Shown here: piece by piece, positions 1 through 12,600 of the stretch
Position numbering within the stretch: position 1 is the stretch's first letter
Layout of the letters: each line of letters begins with the position of its first letter
Source: Linyphia triangularis
Lineage: Eukaryota; Arthropoda; Arachnida; Araneae; Linyphiidae
Assembly (NCBI GenBank): GCA_963978545.1
Contig: OZ021726.1
Location: forward strand, 34,010,459 to 34,074,458
DNA: 64,000 bases
Direction of reading: 5' to 3'
Made by a program: the position numbers and the translations under genes
The notes under the pieces: model-generated
Seen by the model: only the letters and a program-made list of their open reading frames with translations
What the model was told of the DNA's origin: nothing
Database searches by the model: none

Positions 1-704
1 CAGACTACAGCTCTGAAATTTTATACATAAGTAGTTTTGGCCTTTTAATTTGACTTTTTAAAGACAGAATTTTAAATTTTTTAGATAGTTCTTTTTTAAT
101 TATTATATATTTAACAGAACGATATCTAATAGAGCTACAGCTCTGAAATTTTCAACATAAGTAGTTGTGGCCTCCTAATTGGACTTTTGAAAAACAGAAT
201 TTAAAATTTTTATTTAGTTCCTTTTTAATTATTTTTATTAATTAATATTTTCACAAAAGCAACTTCTATTAGGCCTAGAGCTCTGAAAGTTTCAACATAA
301 GTAGTTTTGGCCATCTAATTTTGCCACAAAGATGTGCTAAAATAATCTTAGAGGCGTGTTGTATTATTGTATTAACGGCGATTTTTTGTGTGTGTCTCGA
401 CAGGGGAGAGGCTTCTAATATTAAGGTTTTACGTAGCAATTAGATTTTAGTGAGTGAAGCGAGCTTATGCTTACGCAACAATGAACCTTTCAGCGAGAGA
501 AGCGAGCCTATTCTTGCATAGTAATGAACCTTTCAACGAGTGAAGTAAAAGCCGGTACTTATGCGTCAATGAACTTATCAACGAATGAAGCGAGCTCGAT
601 TTTGCTTAGCGATGAACCTTCTTGTGAGCGAAGAGCCAAAAACTGGGACCTATAAACCAATGACGGATTTCCGCAACGCGAGGCCTCACAGCTATTCTGC
701 TAGT
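1..704 (+). repeat. Composite tandem-repeat block, possibly a non-autonomous Helitron end
   Basis: Two arrays sit side by side. The first (about 1-330) has three units of 130-140 bp, each holding the phrase CATAAGTAGTTTTGGCC just after a CTCTGAAA word (at 11, 141 and 281). The second (about 452-612) has roughly 50 bp units built on ATGAACCTTTCAACGAG with GAAGCGAGC. The same two arrays recur in inverted order at 15290-16190. The phrase CATAAGTAGTTTT is also found in the small Helitron at 32431-32598, and a CTAG followed by T occurs at 700-704, so a Helitron origin is plausible. No coding capacity is seen. The left edge is cut by the window. Confidence 0.6.
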
Positions 705-1118
705 GATTTTATAAAATAAAAAGTATTTTAATTGTGTTAAATTAAACATCACAAGTGATTGAAGTCGTAATTATTTTAGCAAAATGCTAAAATGAAAATT
801 CAGATTTTAGCTTTTTTGTTAATTTTTTTTTTACCCCAGCTTAAACACTGCTTTTAACTGCTCCATCCTGACTGTTTTCATTGTTATTACAAACCTTTGT
901 AAACAGTTAAAAAAATTGAAAAAATTAAAACATTGATTTATTCTTTAAAAATTTAATTAAAAAATTTACTGCTTGTCTTACTCAAAGTTGAAACTCACGT
1001 TTTCGAAACTCTGAAAAACGCTCAATTTATACTTGGAAATATATGGAAGTTTTACTTATCCAAAAATATACTTATTTAACAGTACAACAAAAAATATCGA
1101 AGTCAGTTCTTTATATGG

Positions 1119-1121
<3 letters not shown>

Positions 1122-1159
<38 letters not shown>
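1122..1159 (+). repeat. Poly-A tract, 38 nt
   Basis: An uninterrupted run of 38 A residues. It could be the tail of an old retroposon or simple slippage; no retroposon body was recognised upstream. Run length is uncertain in most assemblies. Confidence 0.9.
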
Positions 1160-1162
<3 letters not shown>

Positions 1163-2004
1163 AGATGTCTGGAATTTATCAGTGTCATTCACTACTCTAG
1201 TTGAAATTCAGAACTTCCAGGATCATATTCTGGGTATATTGACCCTAATTCTGAATGAAGTATACAGGTAAATCCTGTAATTAATCTGAGAAAGAAAAAT
1301 TATTAAAATTCATCAAATGGTTCCGTCCTGGTTAAAGTTTGGCCACAACCGGAAGCTTTTAAAGCAGAAGAAAACTGCAGCGACTTCCGAAATTTCCAAA
1401 GTAAATTTTGATTGATTTGAACATCATAATATAAAGTTGTAGGTTCTGCTGTTTTGAGAATGGGACCTAGAAGTGGAACAATACTGTGTTCATAGATTTT
1501 TCTGATCTAATGTAATGTTTTAAGTAATTTTTATTTGGTAAGGGGATATCTCTTAAGATAAAACACTTTATAAGAAGTAATGACAAGTGTACTTTTTAAT
1601 AAAATTTTTGTAAGTGGATTTATTTTAAACCTCAATAATACAATTACTCCAAAATCTGAAATGCAAACAAGGCAGTAAATTTCATAGCTTAAAAGTGTCA
1701 TATACTTTTAATGCAAATAGTAATAAATATATTCTTACTTTCTGGTAAATCAAAAAATTATTATTGGAGATATGTGCGACTAAAAATGTTTTTCAGACTA
1801 CTCTAATCTACAGACCCCCACCCCACTTCCCGTCGAGGATGGCTAGCCCCTTTGTTAGGCAATTCTTGAAGCCATCACTGTTTGCATGCTTTACCAGATT
1901 TTAATGCCTTAAGGCATGATTAATTTCGATGAACAAAATTTAATTCGAGGAAATAGAAAGCCTGAGTGAAACATTATTACTTCAATATGTTGCAGTTCCT
2001 GACA

Positions 2005-2031
2005 TTGAATGTCAACAATGTTGACATTCAA
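2005..2031. other. Perfect 12-bp hairpin
   Basis: TTGAATGTCAAC and its exact reverse complement GTTGACATTCAA are separated by three bases (AAT). It lies about 1.5 kb past the EMC4 stop codon. No terminator or RNA role can be assigned from sequence alone. Confidence 0.6.
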
Positions 2032-3564
2032 CGACTCAACATGTTAGGTCTCTTAAAATGATCTCTCCATCCGTTTTTGATTTCTTTTTCATTACTCAAA
2101 AATTTGCAATGTTTGTCTTTTACATTGAATTCCTGTTTTACTCTGTTTCCACTGGTTTGCTTTATTACTTGATAAACTCTAGTGAAGGTAAGTATTGTGA
2201 TGGTCATCGTTTAGCCTGAAAGCTATTATTAGTTTTTGGTTTGAAGTTTTATCTCATTCAAGGAACAAATAAAGGCATAACAAGACAACTTGGAAGTTGT
2301 CTCTGTCTCGAATTTTAGAGATGTTGCTATTTCGATGCAGACTATCAATTATGTAGATAGTCTTGGTGCCAAACAATTCCATAAAAATACACCATGCTAA
2401 GTTCTAACAATGTGTTGCCTGTCAACCTGCCCAGTGTGTGCACAAATTTCACAAGGGCATGTATTGTTTTGTTCAAGATTGGTTAGGCATTCATATAATA
2501 AGATTTTACACACTCTGGAAAGTTTGTCCGATAATATATATTTCAAATCATGGAAGGCTGTTTGTTTCTCTGGATTTATAGAGTGAAACGTCTACTTGAG
2601 AGACATTCTGCACCAAAACAGCAACATTTCCACGTTCAAAGGAGAACGGGGTGGATTTTCACTTGGGAAAAGTTCAGTCACAGCTTTAGTTTATTTTTAA
2701 CATTATTTTGCATGTATTTAACAAATGCATGAGGCTTATTTTTATTTAAAAAGTAGTCTTTGATAGACTTTTATTAATAGGCGAAAAAATTATATATTAC
2801 AAAACAAATTTCTTAAGTTATAATGAGAATTTTTTTTTTTAATATATAGAAATTATTTTTTGTTTGCACAAAATTCAAATATCCAAACTAATTTTTACCA
2901 CTAAAACAGGGTTCATACTCAATCTATGATAGTAAAATTCAGGAGTTACTAAGGAGTTTTTTAGGAGTTAAGTACAGTAAATTCAGGAGTTCACAGGAAA
3001 AAAATTACATGTCTAATAATATATTTTCCTTCTACGCGGCTGGTTGCCGAGAATTTTGGTTCGTTTTGGGATTTTCTTTGTGTCTGTAGAGACGAAGTGC
3101 AGTACACTCTGAAGTATGGTAAGATTTCCAATTTCAGAGTCATCCAATATGGCTGATGGGTCAAATTCTAAAGATGTCATAACTCTATAATTAATCATCC
3201 GATTTGAATAATTCTTCTTAAAAAAATAAAGAAGGTATTACATATTTATTAGATTGGGATCCACAATTTGAGAAACACTGCTAAAATTTTAACTAACTTG
3301 CCACCGATATAAAAAATATATCACATAACATTTTGTTAAAAGAATAGTACAAATATCTTAAAAATGCTCTTCAAAAAATGTAATGACTTAATTCAATCAT
3401 AATCAATACTCGAATAACTTAATCATATACATACAATTTTAATAACTTTCATCAAATAAAATTCTTTTACAACCAGTTATGTTACTAAGGTAAAAAAAGT
3501 TCTTGGTGATCAAAGAATCCATTCGAATAGTAAACATTTCTGTTGAATGATCGGAAAAACTTCT

Positions 3565-3600
3565 TCACAAAATTATACCTCCTCCTCCAAATTCCATCCT
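3565..3600 (-). CDS. EMC4: EMC4 exon 5 (last coding exon)
   Basis: Twelve codons, [11 protein letters not shown] and TGA, preceded on the minus strand by a CCCATTTCAG acceptor. It matches the RMEF-S/G-GGG-hydrophobic tail typical of EMC4. It joins in phase 0 to the ...FVQPQE end of exon 4. Confidence 0.92.
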   Translation of the reverse strand, partial: RMEFGGGGIIL

Positions 3601-6600
3601 CTGAAATGGGTAAAAAAAATTTTTTTTTACAAAAAATGCTTTAAATATTATGCATCTATTCATACTTGGGAAAACTTTTTATGTTCCATAAAATTATATA
3701 ATGTTGAATAAACCCAATGGCATTTACTATACAAAAGTATGCGGTGATTGTAAAGGTGATTGTTTTTCACTATTTAGTATGGTTGCTTAGTTTCTATGGC
3801 TGGAAACATAAACCCTAAGATGTAAATGAACAACACTAGTCTCCAGTGGCAATGTTTCGGAGAAGGCCTGCTTTTCTTTCAGCAGGGTTTAGAGGTAAGT
3901 TTGTCCTGACATCTACAGACTGTCATTTTGTCCATACTTAATGCACAGACATAATTATTTCTAGTTTAAAACAATCTGAAACTGATAAATGGTGAAATGA
4001 CACATTCAAGACATCAAAGTAGTGTTTTCAAAAAGATGCACAATACAACAAAAATACTTATGTTGGGTAAACAGTAGTACAACACTGTAGTGCCCTAAAA
4101 GGGAATAAACAGAGTATTGAGCGGCAGTTATCGTATGTCCATCAAAAAGATTCAACATCGCATTGACATTTGCCTCAGACACATCCCATTCTAGAGCAAT
4201 AGGTGCTCGGATACTTTTAGCCGTATAATGTGTGCTAGGAAACAGTTTAAATCATCATTTTAAGATTCCTGTCCATTCTGTTGGGCAGTAGCAAAGTTAT
4301 TACATTATTTGTGTTTGTATATTGACAGTAGCACTTTAGAGACTTTGTTTACAGAAACATATGTAGACATGATGGCTATTATGATATTGTACCACCTTGC
4401 ATTTATAAGCAGAGATGTTGCATATTTCTACGAACGAAATTTAATGGAAATTCTGTTAGGTGAGAAAGAATTACCGACTAATATTAGAGGGACTCATTCA
4501 TCACTTTCTTCTCTATGACATATACATACATTGTTTTTTCCTGGGTCACTTTTCAAACTCATTTTTATCATAGCCCACAATCTGTCAGACGATGTGTAGG
4601 TTACACTGAAAAAGTGTTATGTCTCATATGGTTGGTATCAATTACAATAAATTTTTTACTCAATGGCGTCTTAAGAGGAAAGATAAAATCTGCAATCTAT
4701 TTTTGATGGTGATTTTTTTTTCAATTAAAACAAAATGTGTGAGGTAATATCTAATTACCCTATTTATACAGCATAATTTATTAAAATGCTATTTAAAAAT
4801 ATCACCTACCCCCTATGAATTTTTCCTAACAGTGACCATGATAAAATTTATTCATTTTTTCTTAAATGCAATAATTGTCTAGCTTTTAGAGTACATTCAT
4901 TAGCCGTCTTAATTGTAATCTATTTTTAGTGCTATAGAAAATTTCAAATACTTAAATCTAACTCTGTCCATCCTTACATGTCAATCTATCATGCATGGTA
5001 GTATCCTGGGTTTTCTTCCATGTGAATGCGAGACACTATTTCTTCCCAAGTTCGCTTGAAAGATGTTTCTCTTGCAATTATGGGCTTATCTTTTTATTAT
5101 CAAGAAGATCTTAGTCTTCCCCTCTCCTACCATACACACAACGATACTTGGTATTCCATACATGTACTCATGTAAACAACTCATGTACTAATATGCAAGT
5201 TTTTATTGGGAATTGACTGTTTCTTGTTTGATAAATGGTTGAAAAGAAAATTAATATAACTGATTTATTTCCATTATAGTTTATTTTTCTATATGGTACA
5301 AATGATTTGCAATGTAAGGTATATCTTTATTTGTATTGAAATTTTAATATTTTTAGCAACAAGGTATGTAGTTTATTTCTATTTAAAAATATTTTTCAAT
5401 TTCTGAGGTATATCTGGTGAAACTCAACATTAGATTATTACCATTATTTTATCATGCAAAAAAAAAACACCTACCTCTTGTGGTTGAACAAAGTCAAGCC
5501 AATCTGAAGCATACGTTGGAAGAAGACCCATAGATGAACACTTGTAGAGTGCCAATGCTAAGCAAACTATATTTCCGAAAAGGTACACAAGCTTTTGAAG
5601 GAAAGCTTGACCTCCTTCAATCAGTTTAAATGCTAAAAGTATAAAAATCAATTACAATTTTGAGTTGAGAAATCCTTAATTTTCTGTGTATTTAACTCTT
5701 TAGGTTTGTTTTAATAGGTATAATACTTACTTGACTGTATAGTTAGGAAAGCCTTAACAAGACGCACTATTAACATTCCAATCATCATTATTGGAAAAAT
5801 AGAAATAGAATTTCCAGCCATATACATAATGAACAGATTCATTGGAACTTGTTTTAGTGGTGCCAAAGCAATATCCCACGATTTCTGTAGAAGAACAGCT
5901 AAAATTAATTATTAATACTAATAAAAGCTATTTATACATAAAATTGGATAACATTATTTTGCAGAATAATTATCATATGTTTATCACTTTCACATATCAG
6001 GTATGATTGACATAATTATTTCATTTCCAGTTTAAAACAATCGGAAAGAGATAAATGGTGAAACGACACATTCAAGATATCAAAGTAGTACTTTTGAAAA
6101 GATGCACAATACAACGAAAATATTTATGTTGGATAAACAGTAGTACAATACTGTAGTGACATAAAGGACATAATAGATGACTTAAAAAGGAATAAACAGA
6201 GTATTGAACGGCAGTTATTTTATTTAAATCAATTATATTAGGCAGTGTTTTGAAAAGCACATTTTAAGCAATCCAACTTGTTACTTATGCTTAATTGTTT
6301 TCTATGTTTTTTTAAAGATCAATTTGATCTTTGCGATGCGTTAAAAATTTGAAAAAAATACTTGTATATGTTATGTTGTTTAATAAAGATTCATTGTTTA
6401 TTATTGAATAAAAATATACATGAAGGCATGTAATCCCATGTGGTCATCACCCTGTATATCGACTGACATTATATCAGACGTACCGTCTCAAAGAGTATTG
6501 TAAAATGTGAAATAAAAAAAGTCGATATAAAAAAATACAACCTGGGATGAAAGAATCTCGACTAGAATAATGTTCTCATAAACCGCGTGGAAAATTAATT

Positions 6601-9600
6601 CACTGGCTTCTAATCAGATATCAAGTAGGAATTTGAAGAATAGTTTTGTCACAAAAACTGCCAACTTAGAAAGATTTTTTTTACTTCACATTGACAACTT
6701 GACGTTAAGTTATCTAAGCAATATTGCCAATCCTGTGACAATTTAACATGTAATGACAGTAAAAGCTTTTCCCAAGTATTAAAAATAATAATAAACATCT
6801 CTATCAAACTATTTTCCAGCAGAAAACACTAAAGTTCATTCAGAAAATTGGTTAGAATTAACCAGGTATGTAACACGTTGAGAAGACTTGGATTTAGAAA
6901 CAAAGTGACTGTCACAATTCAATGTCCCTATTTTTTACAAAATGAAAAATTGAATTTTAAAATTTTAAAGAGAGTCCTTGTCTTCTCTTTTATAAAAGAA
7001 GTTTTGGAATGTTGTTCCATAGCATTGTTCTCCCCATTATAAATTATATTCTCCTTATTCTGCTTAAATCCGGAATCGGAAGGACTTGGGTGATTCTGGA
7101 TTTGAGAAAATTCGGAAAATTACGGAATTTAGAACACATCCTTATTTATACACAAAATCAATGAAATAAAAAATATATATGGAACAAAGTAATAAAAAAA
7201 TCCATATATACAACTTTATGTGGCTTTGAAAAACATTTGCCTTAAGGTTAGCTGTTTTAAGAGTTTTGACTTTTGATTAAACTTTTCTCCTGTTTTTTGA
7301 ATTCTCATTGTTTCCAATTCTGAAATTGTCTCTTTGCTCTAATCTCTCTTTAACTGCAGTGCCCAATACTTCAACTAACTAGTCCTTGGGAATTTTACCC
7401 TCAACCACTTCGTTTTTGCCACTTTTGGATATAAACAAACTTCAGGTAAAAAAAACCCACCTTTTTTGTATTTTTTTTAGAAGTGCGAGAAAAGGTCAGG
7501 ATTTTGGAAATCTGGATACTTTACTAGGCTAGGCTGAAAAAGTCGAAGTATGTGCGGTAGTACGGAAAAGTTGGGGACTCTTATTATTAAAAAGTGTGTA
7601 ACATTTTATAACTCTGAATCGATATCCTCTGTCGCCTCAATGGGTCTAAAGTTGTGAAAGATGGACTAAAAGTGCTTTGAATTCAAAATTCAATAAATAA
7701 TCATTGATTTTGTTGATAATTTTGTGGTAGTGCTTAAAGGGGGTTGGTACCCAAAAATATTTAAATAATCAATTTTGAGCACAGGCGCCCCCAGGAGAGT
7801 GCACTTGCATCCCTTTTGAAAATTAAATTAAAATTGGCAAAAAAAGTGTAAATTCCAAGGATGGGGAAGGGGGGGAAGCACTTATAACATTTTCAAACTG
7901 TAATTCAATCTTACAATGAATTTTTTCCACTTTATTTTATGACTCCTGTTTATTTTCTAATTTGTTTTTCATTGCTGAGTATTGCTATTGCAAGCATCAA
8001 TCATTGCGAGGAGGTTTTTAGGCGTCAATTGTTGAGGATTGGAAATTGGGTACATCAGATATAAGACGTAGTAAGTTCTTAGACTTCAATTGAGCATTTC
8101 CATCACGTTTCATTTTTGATTTTTTAAAAATTATTTTTCTAACTTGGAAGAAACAAAATATTACACTTCTGTATTTTTAAATCTTTAATATTAACCTCAG
8201 GGTACGCTTAATATTGGAGATTATGGTAAATCACATCATTCTGATATGAACGCAAATTCAACTTGGAGGAATTGTTTTTATTCAAGGACAGGCAACAGGA
8301 CAATTACACAAGAAAGAGAGAAGGTTTTCACTGAAAGCAGCCATACATACATTAAACTATTGATAAAAATATATTTTTCTTGGAGAGATTACTGCTTGAT
8401 GATATACTTCCTTTTCGAGAACTTTATGGGGATTTTCTCAAACTTTAGATTTGATGATTTTGTAATGGGCTGTTTTCAATTTCAGATATTTAAGAGTTGG
8501 CCCCTATGACTTCTAAGCTTTTTTGTTTATTTATGTGTGGCCAGCAAATCTGCAGAGGGCTAATTAACCCAATTACCGTAATTCAATCGGGCTGAAACTT
8601 GACACATAGATTCGTGGTCGATGAGAATGTATTCTATCACGTTTTTGGGTTTGTCTCAAAAAGGCCGCTTTTGCGCATATTACTATTTCGTAGGTCTAAT
8701 TAGCTCGCTTGCTCTCATTCAATCAAATAAAACTTAGTAGAGAGTCTTGTTGTGGATGACAATCTATTATATAAAAAAAAAAAAATAGTAAATAGTCTGA
8801 AATGGATGCTTTCTTTGTAGTGGTCAAAAAAGATGAAATCTTGATTTGAGCTCCATAACTTGCAATTTCACCTAAAAATTTACAATGCATAGTATAGAAG
8901 ATTTATATTAAAAACTGTATTATTAATAAGTTACATTTTGTGTCTTCTGTTCCAAACACTATCTTTTGAATACCACGAGAACTACTTAGAAGATATGAAA
9001 CAAAAAATAAGATAAACTTTCATAATTAATTTTTTCTTTTGTATTTTTTCATTTTTTTTTTCTTGCACAAGATTTTTTAACATGGTTGCGTTGGTAACCA
9101 AATAAAATCTGCAGAAGAGAGGATTTCAAAAATATATGCCGTGATTTTTTTATAAGTGAAAATTATTGCATAGTTGTTAATTGACAATTCATTTGGAATT
9201 GAAATCCACATTTCTGAAAAATTAACTATTTGAACAAAATTTTATCAGTCTTGCAACCCCCTGCAAATAATCCTGCGGGTGCCCGTGATTTTGAGTTTAT
9301 TATTGTTTATCAAAATTTAAATTCTCACCTTTAAAATGATACCTCATTTGTAATAATACCTCAAACAGAAGTATTTTTAATAATGTTTTGAAGAAAAATT
9401 TGGTAACTATTAGTGTAAGTAAAGTTATCTTTAAAATGTGTTTTTCTCAAAACTACACTTTTCAATATTCAATCATGTACCTTTTTATCAGAAACTGCTC
9501 AAACTATCTTCCTGAAATTTTTACCACAAATTCCTTTTATGTACCTGTACATACTGAAGTAAGATATTGTTATTTTAAAAATATTTTTTGTTTTGGCTTT

Positions 9601-12600
9601 TATTTGGCAAAAAAACTTGTGATTTTTTACAAATTTGAGAGACTTTTACGAAAATTCATTTTTAAACAAAAGTATATGAATTACAATCAAAAGATAACTT
9701 TAGTAGACTAACAAGTGTGTGCTAAATTCACTGAAAAATAAAATTAGGCTTCCATGTCAAGTACTTTCAGAGAAAAAGGTACATGAAATACGACAAATTA
9801 ACATTCCCGGTATAGAGGGTACCACAACTCCCCTTAACAATTTTTGTGCTGCACGAAAACGGATGCCTGTGCGAAGATAACCGGAGGAATTTGATGAATT
9901 TACTAGGGGTTGAAAAAATGCCAACCAAAGTAAAAATGATACTTAAGAAATTCAAAAGGCAGCGTATTGTGGGAGGACGGTTCCAAGAAACTATCTCACA
10001 GGGCCGTAGACAGGGGGGAACCCCGGAACAGCCCCCCCCCCCCTTCTGAAATTGTGAGAAATCTTGTTTTACCACTTTCCCTTCTTTTTTTTGTGTAACT
10101 TGTTATATGTATTTAATCAAATCTTTGACCATAGCCCCCTCTCCACTCCAAAAAAAAAATCATCCTGGCTACCGGCTAGATCATGTGTCGAGATTCTACC
10201 TTATCGCTCTAGTGTATACAGTGCTTCGGCACTAACCAGCAGAAAACATAACAAAATGTTCTAATAAATAATTTTTTTAATTGCAATGCAAAGAAAGAAT
10301 TTGAACCATTTATAACATTTTATAAAGTTATTTTGAAATACAGAGCCCTGGTGATGGGTAATAGACACCAACGCTTGCGTAACGATATATCGTCATTGGC
10401 ACTTTTTGCAAGTGTAGCGAATAACGATATATCGTCGTTCGGCACTAAAAGGGTTAAAAGTTATTATTTTTTAACAATAACACATGCAAAATTTTTAGAA
10501 TTATACATTAATATCTTCTGCCACCTCAACGGCACCTAATTTTAGAAATTGAAGGCAATTTTTTAAATAAAAACATATTACACTTGCCTGCGAATACACT
10601 TATAATGCGAAAAGAAAATTTATTCCATCTTTCAGACATACAAAAATTTACAAAAGTATTATTGCTTATAATCTATTTTGGACCCATATTCTGGAAAGTG
10701 GTTTCTGGATTCTAGTGTTCTAATAAATCCACCCGTATCCTGCGGTTCACCTGTTTTTCTGGAGGCTGCAGTGATTAGTTTTGTGTTTTTAATAGGGTGG
10801 CTAGAAAAAGTCATACTATTTGGATCTTTTTGCGGCAGTGCGAAAAAGTTGTGAATCTCATTATTAAAAAGTGTGCAAAATCTTATAACTCTGAATTATT
10901 ATCTTCTCTCGAAGGATACCAGAAGATTACCAAAGGCGTGTCTTACGTAACATTTGTAAGCAAACCTCTTTACAATGCGTTTAAAGCTGGATAAGACAGC
11001 TCTTATGAGTCACAGATATGGTGTGTCCAACAGAGCAATGGATGCTATTGCATCGAGTGTTATGCAAGATTTGGGTTTAATGTCGGAATCAAACACCTGT
11101 CTTGTCACAGACAAAAATAAAACATTGCTGGGAAAATTCTAAAATTGAAAAAAAAAAAAAAAAATTCCACTCTACCTTGCCTTTATTTTGATGGACGGCA
11201 CGACAAAACCTAAATAACCGAAATACTCAAGAATAAGCAGCTCCAAAGGACAATTCAGAAGATCATTACTGTATTGTATCTGATCCTGGTTCGACGTACA
11301 TGGGACATGTTACACCTGAAAGTGAATCTAGTCTTGATATATCCAACAGCATTTATGAATACGTTACTTAACCAATGCGTTATTGGATGATTTTAGCAAC
11401 ATTATTCTTCTTGGATGTGATGGCACAGTCACAGAGCGTTTAATGGTATAGTTTATAAGCTTGAATTGAGACTTCATAGAGCCCAATCCAATGGATTTTC
11501 TTCATTTAAACGGATTGCCATTATGTCATCTATTTGAGTACATAGACAGCAAGTCTTCTGGTCCCACGTCTTGCATCTTAGACATTGGATGGAACATGAA
11601 AGGATGCAAAAAGCCTCCACTTGCTGCTTTTAGTAGTATTGATTCCACCACCTTAAGTTCTAATCAGAAATACTTCTTGGAAATTTTCACAAAATTATTA
11701 AAGCAAGGGAAAATGGCCCAGATGAAAATTGTGTTCACAGATTCGTTATTCCTGCTGTTAACCTTGGAGCTACAAACTACACAGATCTCGTAAACTTGCA
11801 AATTAGTTATGTGACTATGCAACATTACTTTTAGTTCTGAGAGAGATAAGTTCTTATGAAATTTTTAAAATGATACAGGCCTGTGTGCCAATGGACGGCT
11901 AGGATTTTATTAAATATCCTTCACAAACAGAAGCAGTCGAGGAAATTGTAAAACTAAACATTGAAGCCTTCGGAAGTGGAGTTGGACCACAGAATAGGGA
12001 TGGAGCAAAACTAGAATCAAGAAACTACATGCTAGAATTTCTAGTAAAAAAAAGGCGGCAAAAAAAGATTACAATTAATAATGCTTTTGTAATTTTTATG
12101 TCTGAAAGATGGATAAAATTTATTTTTGCATTATAATGAGGTACGTGTATTGTGTTTTTATTTAAAAAATTGCCTTCAATTTCCTAAATTCGGTGTCGTT
12201 GAGGTGGCAGAAGATATTAAAGTATAATTTAATTTTTTTTCACAGGTTCTGTTGTTAAAAAACAGTAAACAGCATTACCATAAAATGATCTATAAAATCT
12301 GTGATTATATACTAATTTTTAAATTGTAAGCATTTTTTGTCCAATTTTCACAACTTTCGACCCATTGAGGTGACAGAAGATATCAATTCAGAGTTATAAG
12401 ATTTTACACACCTTTTAATAACGAGAGTCCACAACTTTTCCGCACTACGACAAAAAGGCCAAAGATACTTCGACTTTTTCGGCCCGGCCTACTGTACACC
12501 TGGTTTTTAATAATGAATTAGAGCTCAGCATCTTGCAAGGCACTTCTTAATTGGCTAGAACCAAACACCATTCACCTGTGGCAATATCGATTCCATTACT

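Larger units (their letters stand above)
705..3564. other. 3' flank of EMC4, no gene seen
   Basis: AT-rich DNA without a supported gene. It holds a short repeat at about 775-850 that recurs inverted at about 40425-40500 (TTTTAGCAAAATGCTAAAAT-type words followed by TACCCCAGCTTAA), the A tract at 1122-1159, a perfect hairpin at 2005-2031, and a possible hAT-type terminus CAGGGTTCATACTC at about 2908. Open frames here are short and lack recognisable domains. Confidence 0.5.
7526..10790 (-). mobile_element. Interrupted copy of an unassigned TIR transposon (copy B)
   Basis: 7526-7733 and 10458-10790 together match the reverse complement of the right part of the element at 10794-12495. The match runs through the terminal GAAAAAGTCGAAGTAT block, the TTTTTTAACAA region, the ATCTTCTGCCACCTCAACG word and the ATCCATCTTTCAGACATA word. 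The gap 7734-10457 is two inserted TTAA-flanked elements. Removing them restores the alignment across GTAGTGC-TTAA-AAGTTATT. The copy stops where the opposite-facing copy A begins. Confidence 0.6.

Noticed and set aside
1..704. CRISPR array
   Set aside because: Units are 50 and 130-140 bp, degenerate, without short identical repeats and unique spacers, and the genome is eukaryotic.
9388..9711. 107-codon plus-strand gene
   Set aside because: Composition is driven by AT-rich DNA (F, Y, K, N-rich), with no conserved motif, splice pattern or neighbour to support it.
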